Source: Apoda limacodes
Lineage: Eukaryota > Arthropoda > Insecta > Lepidoptera > Limacodidae
DNA length: 64,000 nt
NCBI GenBank assembly: GCA_946406115.1
Contig: OX291547.1
Span: forward strand, 16,435,001-16,499,000
Direction: 5' to 3'
Below the pieces are notes generated by a model. The model ran no database searches and was not told the DNA's origin. It saw only the letters and a list, made by a program, of their open reading frames with translations. Both the position numbers and the translations under genes were made by a program. Of the stretch, positions 1-12,560 are shown piece by piece. The stretch's first letter is position 1. Each line of letters opens with the position of its first letter.

Positions 1-1154
1 AATTTTCAAAGTAGTTTGGATTTTTAAGAATTATTTTGCCCCACGCTATACCAAGGTGTGCATTAATTTTTTTCACCTGCTAGAATATAAACAGTTATAC
101 ATGATGCACGTATAGATTTCTTTATAAAAACTAACAAATTAGGCTCTAAACAACAAAGTAGTATGCCTAATCATCTTTCTTAGCTTAGCTAAAGACTAAG
201 ATACTAAAATACTGGTTTTATAAATCAAATACAATAATATTTAACTTTATAACAGAACTTAGCTTAGATCACTGTAATCCAAAGTTTTTTCAATTAATCT
301 CACAACTTGCTCTATGACCCTAATTGTGCTTTTTCTTCCTAGCAGAGCAGAATACCAGTCAATCATATTACTTATCATAAATTGTATTAGGTGTATTAAA
401 AATGTTATTCGACAGCGATGATAGTTTAGCCCGTAAAAAATACGTACTCCTTTTTTTATTTAAACTGGTTCACCTATACAGTGAGCTTCATATGACAAGA
501 TGCATATGACTTTAAGTCTAGTTCAGTTCTAACGTCCTTTCATCCTTTTTGTTTGAGCCCATTTGTTTATTCAGGGCGTCTGCAGCTACCAGTTGCTGCT
601 GTCATACTATTGTAGCTCCAGTAGTTGGCATTCTTCATCTTTTATTAATAGTCCGAAACTTCTTATTTTGCAGATAATAGGGTATTTCACAAAAGAGTAC
701 AACAATGCACCAGGGGATTACCGAGATGTACAGTACAGACACTTACAACTTAAGCGTTCGCTATATGACTCAACAAACGTTCAAGCGTTGTATGATATTA
801 CTTATATGTACAGTTGGTACGTATATAACAATAAATCAAAAATTGGAAACAACTAGAGGCGACTTTGTAATTTTTTTTCAATTGAGAAATTTTTTTTGCC
901 ATGTTTATCCCAATATCAGATTATAATGTAGTAATACAGTAGTATACATATTTATTTATTATTTATTTAGACTGGACTTTCACTGAAAGTCCAATTCCGC
1001 TAAGGGCTATTTTGCTTAATGCACTTAACAGTTAACGGAAGTTAAATCCTGTTAATAATTATTAAGTTTAACTTTAAACTAATTTCTTAACTTCGTTAAT
1101 TAACGATTAACGCTTTAACAGTTTTGCGCTCAGCTCTGATAATAGTATATGTTA

Positions 1155-1245
1155 CTAGCTTTTGCCAGCGGCTCCTTCCATGCTAAATTTGGTTATCGGC
1201 GTGGGATTCCTACGTCTACTCCTTAATTATATTTATTGATAACTA
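1155..1245 (-). mobile_element. Helitron-like 3'-end fragment
   Basis: On the minus strand this reads a GC-rich segment ending ...GCCGCTGGCAAAAG-CTAG followed by T, the same 3' end seen in the complete copies at 20.2 and 21.1 kb. Only the last 90 or so bases are recognisable. Confidence 0.5.
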
Positions 1246-1254
1246 CTTCTGGTG

Positions 1255-1345
1255 TTGCAAGCCTTCACAAACTGCGGTGACCGCTTACCTTGAGCCGGGT
1301 TGTTAGCTCATTTGCTATCTTACTTAATAAATTTATTATTTTTTA
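1255..1345 (+). mobile_element. LINE 3'-tail fragment
   Basis: Contains TGCGGTGACCGCTTACC followed by a degenerate tail and an A/T-rich run. The same tail with better preservation follows the RT C-terminus at 37.28 kb, so this is a short truncated copy of that LINE family. Confidence 0.45.
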
Positions 1346-3689
1346 TTAATAAAATAGGTGATTTGTGAATTCGTGAATTCTATTGTAAAATTGCCATTAT
1401 AGAGAAATTTAGAACTTATAACTTAATTTTTCAACATACTTGCTCGTATAGTGGCTTATATAACACATATGATTCCTACTTCACCGTATTTTGAAATACA
1501 ATTAAAATTTCAAAGGGTTATGTTTTAAATTCTGTCAATTTATTTATTTTTCCTAAAAAATAAACTTACTACGGAATGTCCTCTATCCTATGGAAATGCC
1601 AAAGTTTCTAAACAGTTTAATTTCTGGTTTTTGTCTGCTCTTTCATGCCTGTAGGTAGGTACCTTTGCATAGGAGACCAACTTTCCACCCATGGGAAAAC
1701 CACATAAATCTAACCAAAATATTGCAGCGATACAAGTACTAAGTTACTAATTGCTCTTTTACGTTGCCGATTATCACCAACACCAAAAAAAAACAAATTT
1801 AAAGTTCTTTATTTGCTACTAATATTTACAATGATTGCTTATAGACCAGCTTATAAAGCAATTATAATTTTGAATGTTGATCTAAGATAAAGCCTACAAC
1901 CATATTTATGCTTAAATTACGAAATCTTTATTTAAATAAATAAAGGCAAAAATATTTGCAATCTGAATATTGATACATCAAAAGTTATAAAAATTATGTC
2001 CCCGCGTAGATTATGACAGCCATTATTAGCTTGAAAAGCGTTTGTGCCTAGGCAAGAAAGAGATAGGTACCATGGCGATCGATAGTTTGTCCAGATATTA
2101 AATGGTAGGAGCTGCAATGGCCTCAATATAAAAGTTTACTACCTATGGTTCTTAAACGACTTAAATAATAGCTTTTATACCAGCAGTAGAATTGATTTAA
2201 CAAGCGTTTGTAGAAGCTATCTTAAAGTTATATCTCGTATATATGTATAAATAGATGAACGTACATAATATATATATGTATTGTATACATACTTTGCGAA
2301 AGTATAAGTTACTTTTGACAACGTGACCAGTAACAATATTAAGTAACACGCTTGGGTACTACATAAAGTTACATTTCAAAGACCCTCACTAATTAATTGA
2401 ACCACATCGTTAAGTCCGTTTAAGTATGAGTAGGTGAAATTTACTTTGTAACAAATTAATTTCAAACAAGTTATAACTTGCTTGTTGCTTCAATAATTTG
2501 TAAAACAAACATGATAGAATATTACCTAATACTAATATATAAGAGTGAGAGTAAGAGAGAGCGGATTTTGTAAGTTTGTTTTATATATGGAATATTATTA
2601 TAATCTCTAGAACCACTCCACTAATTCTATTACTATTTGAAAGGTACATTATTCCAGATGTACATAAGCTATATATTATGTACCTACATATATCGATGAC
2701 CTACCTACGTTCGCCGTAATACACTGTTAACGGATCATTATCTCTGCTCATAAAGCAGCCCTTACTGCACCGTTTTTAGCGTCCATTACGCACTCGTGCG
2801 GAAATGATAATTTATTAGATTTAATACTAATAAAATTATAACTGTCCTTTAAGTGTATTGTAACAATCGTATGACACTCGTGAGCTGCTCATTACAAAAC
2901 TCGGTTGTATTACGACCTCGTCTTCGTCAACCCACAACCTCGTCTGCAATGACCAGCCTAGCTCACTTGTGTCATAATGCACAACTGAAAGGTTTGTTAT
3001 CCATTTTCTACTTTACTATTATTGGAACTAACACGAGCGCGAATGTTACTGACTGACTAAAGTAGAATCAAGTTATGAAGAAGCCTAAAGTCCTTTATAT
3101 GTGCACATTTACATTTACATTTACATTTAGGGCAAACCTATCTATTTCAATATATTTGCAATAGGGATTGGATCTACTGAATCGAATAGAATTATTATCA
3201 CATTATTACGTGAATTGCTCACTGATATAAGTATATTTCAGCACGGCTTTATATTTATCACAGACTAGCTTATTCCCGTAACTACGTCCGCGTGGCGTGA
3301 ACAAAACGGCAGCTTTTAACTATATGGTTTTACCTACAAAAATATAATTGTAACAAAGTAGAGAATTTTTAATGACAGTTCTAATTAGAGAGCTGTTCAA
3401 ATTCATAATTCTTTATTTCTCAAAAATAGGATATCACTTTATAGAAAGCTAATTTCTATAATTATAACGTTGTGTATGTAAATGCAATAAATAACGTTAG
3501 AATTACAGAAATTAGCTTTCTGGCCTATATCGCCCTCTTAACAAAAAAATATTTAATCCCATGCATTTTTAACAGCAAGGTAGACCCTAATTGTGTTATA
3601 AGCTTTTTTGGCAAGTTTTTGTTTTACAAAATTTTTGAACTTTTTAAAGTTTAATTAACATATTCTGCAGGGATTTTATTGTAAAAACG

Positions 3690-4800
3690 GATACACTGTC
3701 CTTTAAATGATTTATCTATTTTCTTAAGCCTTGTGTAGATCAGAGCAAGTTTGTGTCTATTTCGAATATTACTGTACTGAATATCGCTATTCTTTTTAAA
3801 TTCTTCGCTCTTATACTGAGACGGTAAGGTTCAGACCTTGATTTATCTCTTAAAGAGTGTCTATGGGATAGATTATAAAATTTTTGAACAGCCCTCTTCT
3901 GCAGCACAAAGAGTGTTTGAATATCAGCTGCGTATCCCATTAGTTAAATACCGTAGGAAATCACGCTATGAAAGTAGCTGAAGTCTACTATCCAGACAGT
4001 AGCTTCGTCCGTAAGTTGACGAATCTTTTTATTCGCGAATGCTGCAGATCTAAGCCTCTTCGCCAATCTAGCTATATGTGGGCCCCTCTGAATCTTTGTG
4101 TCTACGGTAAAGCCTAAGAACACTGAATTATCTACAATATCTAACTGCTCCCCGTTTATAAAATCACTGGTTCTTACCTAACATTTGAAAAATTTATACA
4201 TTTGATTTTCTTGCTATTAAGTAAATTATTCATGTTGAACTAGTGGACGACTTTAGTCATACAGTTGTTAACATTATTTAAAATAGTTTCGCGTCTTTTA
4301 AGTTTAAATAAAAGTGATGTGTTGTCTGCAAACAACACTATCTCATGACTATCTTTTACATCCATAGGCAAATCATTCATATTAGAAATAGGAATGGCCT
4401 AAGAATGGAACCCTGTGAAACACCAATTTTAATGTTTGATCCAGGGCAGCGCTTCCCATTTATGTCAACTGTCTGAATTTAACTATCCAGATATGAGCTT
4501 ATTAGTTTAAGTGCAGTACTCTTAATACCAAAGTGTTGTAATTTCCTGATCAGAGTTTCATGTTGGACGCTTTCGAATGCCTTATATAGATCACATAAAA
4601 CACCCAAGGCATCCATTCCAAGCATCAGATATGCACATATAGACACCAGCCTCGGTTGTTAAGCGACCTCTTGTAAATCCAAACTGTTTACAAGTTTACA
4701 AATTCTTGCCTCATTTTCTGATAGCAGAGATTTTTTCAAATACCTAATAGCCAAAACGCCGTATCCATTCCCATGACGAAAGCCTGGCCATAGATTTTTT
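3690..4800 (-). pseudogene. Degenerate non-LTR retrotransposon reverse transcriptase
   Basis: Read on the minus strand with several frame shifts and stops, this gives the ordered RT blocks of a LINE: FTRGRLTTEAG (about 4.66 kb), CDLYKAFESVQHETL (about 4.57 kb), GVSQGSILRPFLFL (about 4.41 kb), LFADNTSLLFKLKRR (about 4.31 kb), VFLGFTVDTK and, in an open stretch at 3740-3940, GYAADIQTLFVLQKRAV. The usual catalytic FADD is FADN (4321-4332) and KAFD is KAFE, so the copy is catalytically dead even apart from the frameshifts. It resembles the fragment at 20.5 kb closely enough to be the same or a sister family. Family assignment (CR1/jockey-like) is tentative. Confidence 0.82.
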
Positions 4801-6565
4801 AGGTAAAGTTGAAAAACGTCTCGATTAGTTTTTTATCTTCTTAGGGCCTTTATGCACTGACTCGTATTCGATTCGTAACCGTGTTTGTTACGTACATGAT
4901 AAAAAGGTATCGTAAATTAAAAATCACGGAGACGATTTTAATACGAAAGTTCATAGCACTTATGAACTGACTCGTATTTAGTTTGAATTCGTGTTTTTTT
5001 TCATAATAGAAACCGGTTAAGTGCGAGTCGGGCTCGAGCACTGCAGGTCCGCAAATGAATGTTATCAATCTTATGTTGTTATCTGTATCGAAGGACAAAC
5101 TTAATTTGTCGTTGGAAAACTGTTATCCCAATACATCGACATATATCTCGGTTGGTTGGGTGAATGGTTAACGACTGGGTTTGCAAAATTAGGTAAAGTC
5201 TTTTTTTTCTACTCCGTAAACTTGCAAGTTTTGCAAATTTTTCGGAGGTTAATCAAAAATTTTCCAGGGAATTTATTTGCGATTTATTATTTTGTTCCAT
5301 ATGTAAAGTGTAATAGTAATAACAATTATGCCCCTTGATATCTAAAGGTCTAATTCGAAAACTCAACAGCTTCCTTTGAAATAAATAATTTGAAATATTT
5401 AAAATATATTTATGTAATAAATGACAATTTTATCTACCGTAAAAGAATAGTCGTTCATACCTTAGCAGTTTCTCTATTTCTAGTTGTTATTCAAACGCGA
5501 CTGCGTAGTAGCAGAATGAAGTCGGTCCTTTGTACTTCCTCCTAGTCATTTATTATTATACAATAAAAAATATAAAAGTAATGAATGTAGGTACGAGTAT
5601 TTCTAATTAATAGACTAAGATAGAGGAAGAGAAAGAAATACCACATCCTTCATCTTTCCTAGTTTCCGGTTCGTACACAAGCTTGATTGAAGAAGATCAT
5701 TCATAAACAGAACTTAATTCCGAAATGTTTCGATTACTAAAAATATATGTAAGTAGGTGTTATTTCTCGAGACCCGTGAAAAACGTACCTTAGCTAGGTA
5801 TATATATTTTCGGTAGTCTGGAATTCTCAGGACTGCAGTAAGTAGGTTATTTGAGATATTTAAAAAACTTGAAGGGCGATTGTCTTACTCTAGTAGTAAT
5901 TGTTTTCAAGCCGTTGCGCATACCATTCAATACCATCCAACGCCCCGTAGGCATTACCTAGAATAGACTTGAAAATTATTACCATTGTATTTATACAGTT
6001 GCCTTTCAGTTTGCGTATGGCTCTGCTACTGATTTAGTTACTGCAGCAAAATAATATTTTAAATACAGTAGGTTTATTTTCCTATTCTGGCATCTAAACT
6101 AATTTATGTTCGCGTTCGTTTCGTTTTTTTTCTACAAATCAGAGCATTTTCTTTAACACAATTTGGCCTAAAATGTAAAATTTTCAACTATTAGATAACT
6201 AATTAACACTAACACTAATGTTCAAAAAAATTATAAAGTAGAGAAATTAAAACGGAAAATATGCTTAGATTATATTATAACAAGTAAATCAAACACGTAT
6301 CCAATGTTTTTTTAATAATATTTAAACTCAACAAACCAAAGAAATTGGTAAAATCACATATAAACTGAAAGTAGACCGCGCACAAAAAAACCCTTGACCA
6401 TAAAAAATCCAAGCAGTAACTTGAAGATATAAATCTTGTAGTAACAAAGCATTGTTATACCCTATGTACCTTTAAAGGTAAACCAGATGCTATGGTATAT
6501 ATATACATATTACATATATTAAAGCTATACGTTATGTTTGTGTAATTCAATTACCTACACTATTT

Positions 6566-6755
6566 AGATAAATCGTTCCATAATATGTTTTTAAAAAGCT
6601 GTTCGTTTGTAATTTAAATATGCTTTATAGATAAATCGTTTCGTTATACGTTTTTAAAAAAGCTATTTATATGTAATTTAAATATCCTGTATATGTAAAT
6701 CGTTTCGTAATTCGTTTTTTAAAACAGCTATATATATGTAATTTTGCACAATTTA
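6566..6755. repeat. Three-copy minisatellite with about 64-bp unit
   Basis: Units start at 6566, 6629 and 6693. Each begins (A)G/TATAAATCGTTYCRT-like sequence, then a T-run and A-run, AGCT, and TGTAATTTAAATAT. The third copy is more diverged and decays after about 60 bases. Confidence 0.75.
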
Positions 6756-8773
6756 TATGTTAATACACTGTTTATATAGGTAAATGCACGATGTTATTAA
6801 GTCGTTACGTTTTAAAAATAAAAAGCATTCTTTGGCTAAAAAGAAAAAAGCCAAGCGAAAGAATATTCTTTAACCGCGTGAGAAAACCTTCTTTCTCAAT
6901 AAAGCTAATGTATTCATTTTTCAATCTTGACTAGCGAGGCAGGCAAAATAGCTTATGTTCTATTTTGTCTCAATGAATTATTCATATTTTTTTCCACTGC
7001 TACCTCATTATTGCTGCTATACTTTTTGTACTTATTCTGTGGTTAGTGAATGTACCTAAAATGAGGTTAGGAAAGACAGGCGGACATCTGCTTTAAAAAA
7101 TACAAGGTTTTGATGCCTTCATAAATCTTCGTTTATTCGAGTTTAAAAGGAATATGTACCTATCTAATCATAACAAAATCAATAGATATTTATCAAAACC
7201 AATATTATAATGTTTTAATGTTCCATTATAACATATTGTTACAAATATACATTAGGATAACAATCGCGAAAGTTAAAAAAAAACCAGTATTTTACAAAAT
7301 TCCTATATAATCTATCTGGCATGCATAAAGATAATATAAGTAATGCAAAGCAGTGTAATTTATTTAAAAGTTTGTCGTCAAAGTTACATATGGAAGTAAG
7401 TAACCCAACTCAAAATAAAAGCTTTAAAGAAAGCCATTCCATGACATCGGTATCTGCGCCATGTCGGCTTAGACTGGAAACTCATTGTGTGAACCGCACT
7501 CCACGATGCAAATGGAACATCTTGCAGTCCTCACGGTTCAGACACGTACCTACGTTTAAACGGCACTACCGTAGCACTTATAGTACGCGAAAGCGATCAT
7601 AAAATTCTTGTAAGCATTTATTGTCACTCAAATGTAGATAGGTGAAGCTTCGATAGCAATGTAAGAGGTTTGTAAAATACTTCAAAGCGTTGTCTCATCT
7701 ACGCGGGTGCATTTTCATTTAAAAAGTGAATAAAAATAGATAGAAGTAGAAGGGATTCAGCAACGTGTCGACTAACAGACGCAGCCATTATCGCCGGAAG
7801 TCAAACAATCCGACCGCATTCAATGGTGCTACGTCGGCAAAACGTTTAACGTGTATTCACAATTTTTTCTGGGAAGTTTTTACTAATAAGAATGATAAGA
7901 AACGCAGCAGAAATTTATCGGCTGTTACTTTCATGCCAGTGCCTTTCTAAAAGATGAAGAATAGAACCTTTGAAGCAGCTTTTCCAACAATGGAGTAGGC
8001 AACACGCCCGGTCCTCGCCCGATTGACGGTTATCTATGAAACAGGAACAGGGTAACATCAAGTTACGTACGTAGGTATAGTAAATAGTCATAGAACATAA
8101 CTACTAGGTAGCTTATGCGCTCCTAGTAGTAATAGTACAGATACATGAAACTATAAGTTGACAGTGTTTTATCGTGAATAGTCGTGAAACAGCAGAAAAT
8201 TGTTGTAGGTTTGAAATGTTGTGTCCTTTTCAGTAATTAATTCAAAGATTCATCTCAAAAACAGTTTGATTTTTTTGTGTCATTTCTTTTAATGTTTAGT
8301 CCAAGGAAATTTTTCTAGCAACCACTTTCTATTGTAACAGAAAAATTTTGTTATCATTCTCGCAATCTTTTTCAGTCTTCGCTGTAATCGTAAAATAAAT
8401 GGAGTGTCATATTTATTCAAAAGTTAATTCAATTTAGCTCTCCGTTTGTTGATTTCTTTAACGCTTTTATTAAAAAAGTTAGAAGCCAATTCAAACTCCT
8501 AATTACATTAGTTGGTTCGGGCACAATTTGTTGAGTTTAGAATGTATTTTTTATTTGATTGTATAGAAAAAAAATAAAGAAAATTATTTTTTTTTAAAAA
8601 AAAACAACCTTTTTTTACTTGTTAACAAAAAGAACCAAAAAATATACCATTTTATAGATACATTATAGCCAATTTTTTTTAAATAAAAGCGCGTTATACC
8701 TACTATATTTTTCTCTTGCCGTCAAAAAGTTTACGCTCAAATTATTAATAAAAGCGTGTTACATTTTTTATTT

Positions 8774-8985
8774 TAATACCACTAAGATGGCAAACACGGT
8801 CCGCCTGATGGTAGCGGTCACCGTGGCCTATGGACGCTTAAAACTTAACACCCAGGGGTATCACTCGCGCGTTGCCGTCCCTTCAAAAATCCAATAACTT
8901 CTTTCTCGAAGAACCCCATACTGTAGTTATTAGAGAAAACCTTGGCAGGGAGCTCATTCCGCAAACCCAAGCGTTCATTTTGACG
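8774..8985 (-). pseudogene. LINE RT C-terminus and 3' tail, truncated
   Basis: The minus strand reads NELPAKVFSNNYSMGFFEK, then VIGFLKGRQR, followed by a tail with GTGACCGCTACCATCAGGCGG and a poly-A/T end. The same protein tail occurs on the plus strand at 37.3 kb (NELPAKVFSQDYSMRFFKK). It is a 5'-truncated LINE insertion of about 200 bp. Confidence 0.8.
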
Positions 8986-9807
8986 ACAAGGGAAATAGAG
9001 AGGGCGTATAAAAAGGTATATAAAAAAATCTCGATGACAGTATTAATTATAGTGCGTAAATTCTCTTATTACATGGGTATACTTAATACAGCCTTTCTAC
9101 AAAAGACGGTGTGTGTGTTAATATAGGTGAAGTGCTTGAAATATTTTCACATATCGTCATGCATAATGAGTCAACATTCAAGTGACGAGAATAGCAATCA
9201 TTTTATCAACTTATAGAATATAGATAGAATTTATCGAGTGACCCATAGAATATAGGTAGAATTTAACAATTTAACATTAGGACCGATTTGTTATCAGAAA
9301 ATCATAGTCATAATCACATTTGAACTAAAATAAATACACAAAACTAAATAAAAGGTATGAAATAATTAGCAAAAATAAATTTCTTTCAATTAGAAAATAT
9401 GTAGTGTGTTTATTAACTGACTCAGGAAGTTGTCGACTGGTATGTTCCATTTAGGCATATTTTGTATATCTATGTAATTTTATATAATTAGGTAGCTAAG
9501 ACTATTGTATATAACAAGTTAGGTCCTATCATAAGACATTTTTACGGGGCTTTTAAATAACGACATATACAAAAGTCAGCTATTACTGAATATTTACTGG
9601 AGTCGGCCGTAGTCAGCGTATACAATTTCCATGAGTTTAGTAACACTATAAACTAAAAAACTATAAAGTAATAATATATTTTTTGCTTGGATTAGCGAAG
9701 CAAAAAAGTAACTGAAACTTTTAAATGCAAAAATATAACAATAATCACATACGGTGAACTATGTGGAACCCAGAATTAGGAATTACGAAAATTAACAGAA
9801 ACAGAAA

Positions 9808-10083
9808 ATTAATAAAAACTTTTTGACAAAAAATACAATCGGCTTCAAAAATATGCACTAAAAGGGTTAAAATAATTACTTATTCCCAAAAATCTGATCT
9901 GAATTACAGTTTGTAGTTGTTTTCATGCAAGTGAAGTTTGTTATAACTTGTTAGATACATAGACACCAACTTCAAAACTTTAATTCAGTTTGGTTTTTTG
10001 GAAATAATTATTTTTAACCTTTTAGTGCATCTTTTTTAAGCCGGTTGTTTTTTTTTTGGTTAAAAAGTTTTTATTTTTTACCT
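9808..10083. mobile_element. Fold-back (palindromic) MITE, copy 1
   Basis: The two halves are reverse complements: left arm about 9811-9879 (containing GGCTTC, ATGCACTAAAAGG and TAAAATAATTA) pairs with right arm about 10003-10080. Inside is a second, shorter inverted repeat (TACAGTTTG.AGTTG against CAACTTCAAAACT). A related copy lies at 30814-31063. Confidence 0.75.
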
Positions 10084-10904
10084 TTGAGTGACAAACTGCT
10101 TTTTCGTACACTAAAAACATCCAAATTCGTGACAAAATTTTATTCAATCATCAACATAAAAGGTGTTTCACTAGTTCCAAATTAACACAAAATATTTTTG
10201 ACACCTAAAGTTTAAGTTTTAAATTCACTACATTAATATGGGACCACCTCGGAAGTAAACCCTTTTAAATAAAAAACAGTATTATGCCCTAACATGCATT
10301 AAAATAAAAAACAAAAAAATTTAAACATCCGAATTGAACACCTCCTCCGTTTTTGAGGTTAGTTCTAATTGCGACATGACCTAACTTAAGAAAGTGGGCA
10401 TATGACATGTTTTTCCATGCTCCATATGGTCATCGTCCCACCGTCTTTGATGGAGACGTTCGGAAACTAACTCTGCCCGGTACTGCAGAAAAATGTATTT
10501 GGGTAGTTCTACAAAGTAAGAACGAAAATGAGTCTGATTTCGGCTCAAAATTTTTTATACATTTAAGTGGTAAAATTCAGTCTAATAACGAGAGTACAGC
10601 GTCCTTTAGTATATCCGAAGCGAAACAGACAAAATATTTAATAGTTTAAGATTTATGGCCATTTAAAGGAAATCAAGGCACAGGTAACTGAGTGTGTCAC
10701 CAGGAAACTGAGCGAAACAACAAAAAATAATCGAAATCAACGTTTATTTATCATATTTGCTTCTTAATATCAATTTTTAAGGTACTAATTATGCTTAACT
10801 TTAAGCATGGCTTAGATACTTATACCTAAAACAGTCTTGAACTTTAATCATCAAATGATGATGATCATTGAGCATTAATTATTAATGTAATTCTAAGTTG
10901 TAAG

Positions 10905-11697
10905 TCACAATATAGCAATATAGAGCTCACTCCACAACGCAAGCGTTCGCGGGAGGAAGTTTCTCTGAAACCGCACTGTACGCGACCATTTCGGTTCTAA
11001 AGTGTGAGAATGAATTCCCTGCCGATGGCGAGCGGTGCGATGGTAGAAAATAGCCGTGGGCATCATTTCGAACAATTCCTCAAAACACATCCCATTGTAA
11101 AAGCGGTAGAACACACATAGGGAGGCAGTCTCTCCTCAGACTTACCGGTTCGAGACGGCAAGTGAGTTTGGGATCGTCGACAATTCTCACAGCCCGTCGT
11201 TGAACCGAGTCAAAAGGGCCAAGCTGGTATCCGGGTGCACCCGCCCAGAGATGGCAACAGTACTCCATATGGGGCCGATCTTGCGACTTATAATGTAGCA
11301 AGCTCTGCCCCGACGTGAAGTACTGCCTCGTTCTGTTCAGTACACCTAGTTTTTTAGACGCCAGCTTCACCTTGAACTAAACATCGCATGAGATGTCAAA
11401 ATCAAGGAATTGGGCTCTTGGAGATGGAGAGGGGAGTGTTCTGGACTTGTGGGACTACAGTGAATGGGGTTTTCTTAGCGGTGAATGCGCAGACTTGTGT
11501 CTTTGTAGGGTTGAATCGGACCAAGTTTACCCGTCCCCAGTCAGAGACCTTGGACAGTGTGGTCTTGATTTGAGACACAAGTTCTCCGCGGCTTTCCTCC
11601 ACAATAAAACGAGGGATGTTTGCACGACCCGTGTAATAAGCGTCTCTAGTACTGTCATCTGCATAGCAATGCATGTTGTTGATGTCCAACATGTCAT
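10905..11697 (-). pseudogene. Truncated, frameshifted LINE reverse transcriptase
   Basis: Minus-strand frames give INDMLDINNMHCYADDST (RT motif with YADD), then QIKTTLSKVSDWG, LASKKLGVLNRTRQYF, RPHMEYCCHLWAGAP, FDSVQRRAVRIVDDPKL, FYHRTARHRQG and RNFLPRTLALWSEL. These are the palm and thumb/connection blocks of a non-LTR retrotransposon seen widely in Lepidoptera. At least two frameshifts separate the open segments (11402-11737, 11080-11370, 10905-11114). The left end stops before the final FFKKAxxRFLKGR block. The fragment begins abruptly at about 11697, inside another element. Confidence 0.85.
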
Positions 11698-12560
11698 TGA
11701 TATATTCTTTCTTTTTCTCTCTTTGTTGCCTGCACACAGTCTACTGTAATTATCATCTTCTAAGAAAGTTTGTATTATATTTTTAAGCATCTTGTTTTTT
11801 TTTCTTTTAAGCCTCTTTTTATTTGCCTTGGCTCCATATCTTTTTATATTATATTACCTTGTTCTTCAACTTCCAAACCTTTCTTTTACAGATTCACCCA
11901 AAAATAATTTATTTGCCACTTCCTTCTCTTGACGAGTCTTCAGGCTAGACATATTATCTGATATTTACTTTTCCAACACATCGACGAATAAAGCCTTTTT
12001 TACTACGTCAGGCTGTGTTATTGGATCTTCAGCTAGTTTGATCATTGCGGTATTAGGTGTTAGCGCAAGTTGTTTCTTTTGTTTCAGGCTAACAATCGAC
12101 ACATTTTTTCGTTTTGACTCCTGATTCCTATTAAAACGCTGTAGTAACTGTGATCGTTCTCGTGCTGATTTTAATCTTAGATTTCGCGTTGGCGGTTGAG
12201 AAACATTTATTTCAAGAATTTCTTGCCGAGGTTGTTCAGGATTATGAAACCCAGTACGTTCATCGTCTGCATTAGTCGGGGTATTTTCCCTAATAAATTG
12301 ATTAATCATATTAGTCTTTAACTTCTTCTTTCTGCTTGACTTTTTTCACGAGCCGATATTAGAGATACCAGTTTCTTTTTGCCTTATTCTCTTATTTTTC
12401 TATACTTTAGCTTTCTTTTATCTTTTTCAGCTTCTTATCTCTAAGGGTCGTTCTTAATTTTTTCATATATTAATTTTTCAGCTATCCTTTTTTTTCTAAT
12501 ATTCTTCTTTGGTCTATTTTTCTTCAGTTTCGCCACTTTTTCTGTGCGATAAAATATGAT
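11698..12560 (-). pseudogene. Fragment of a Lys-rich transposon-encoded protein
   Basis: The minus strand has an open frame of 114 codons (11965-12309) beginning MINQFIRENTPTNADDERTG and rich in Lys/Arg, preceded by a frameshifted, very Lys-rich stretch and followed by FLEDDNYSRLCAGNKERKRK. I associate the last motif with an insect DNA-transposon-encoded protein but cannot name the family. No enzymatic motif is visible. It is interrupted at about 11697 by the LINE fragment. Confidence 0.5.

Noticed and set aside
2836..2984. Minus-strand frame after a good acceptor (cctttcag) that is in phase with the tail exon and ends in a stop after about 48 codons
   Set aside because: It could be an alternative C-terminus, but the segment has repeat-like blocks (CACTCGTGAG, CACTTGTGTCATAATGC) and no similarity to a KCNQ tail; 13.4 kb away from the previous exon, with no independent support.
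7321..7950. Two plus-strand ORFs of 93 and 61 codons in a moderately GC-rich stretch
   Set aside because: No recognisable domain, and neither strand gives an exon with KCNQ similarity.
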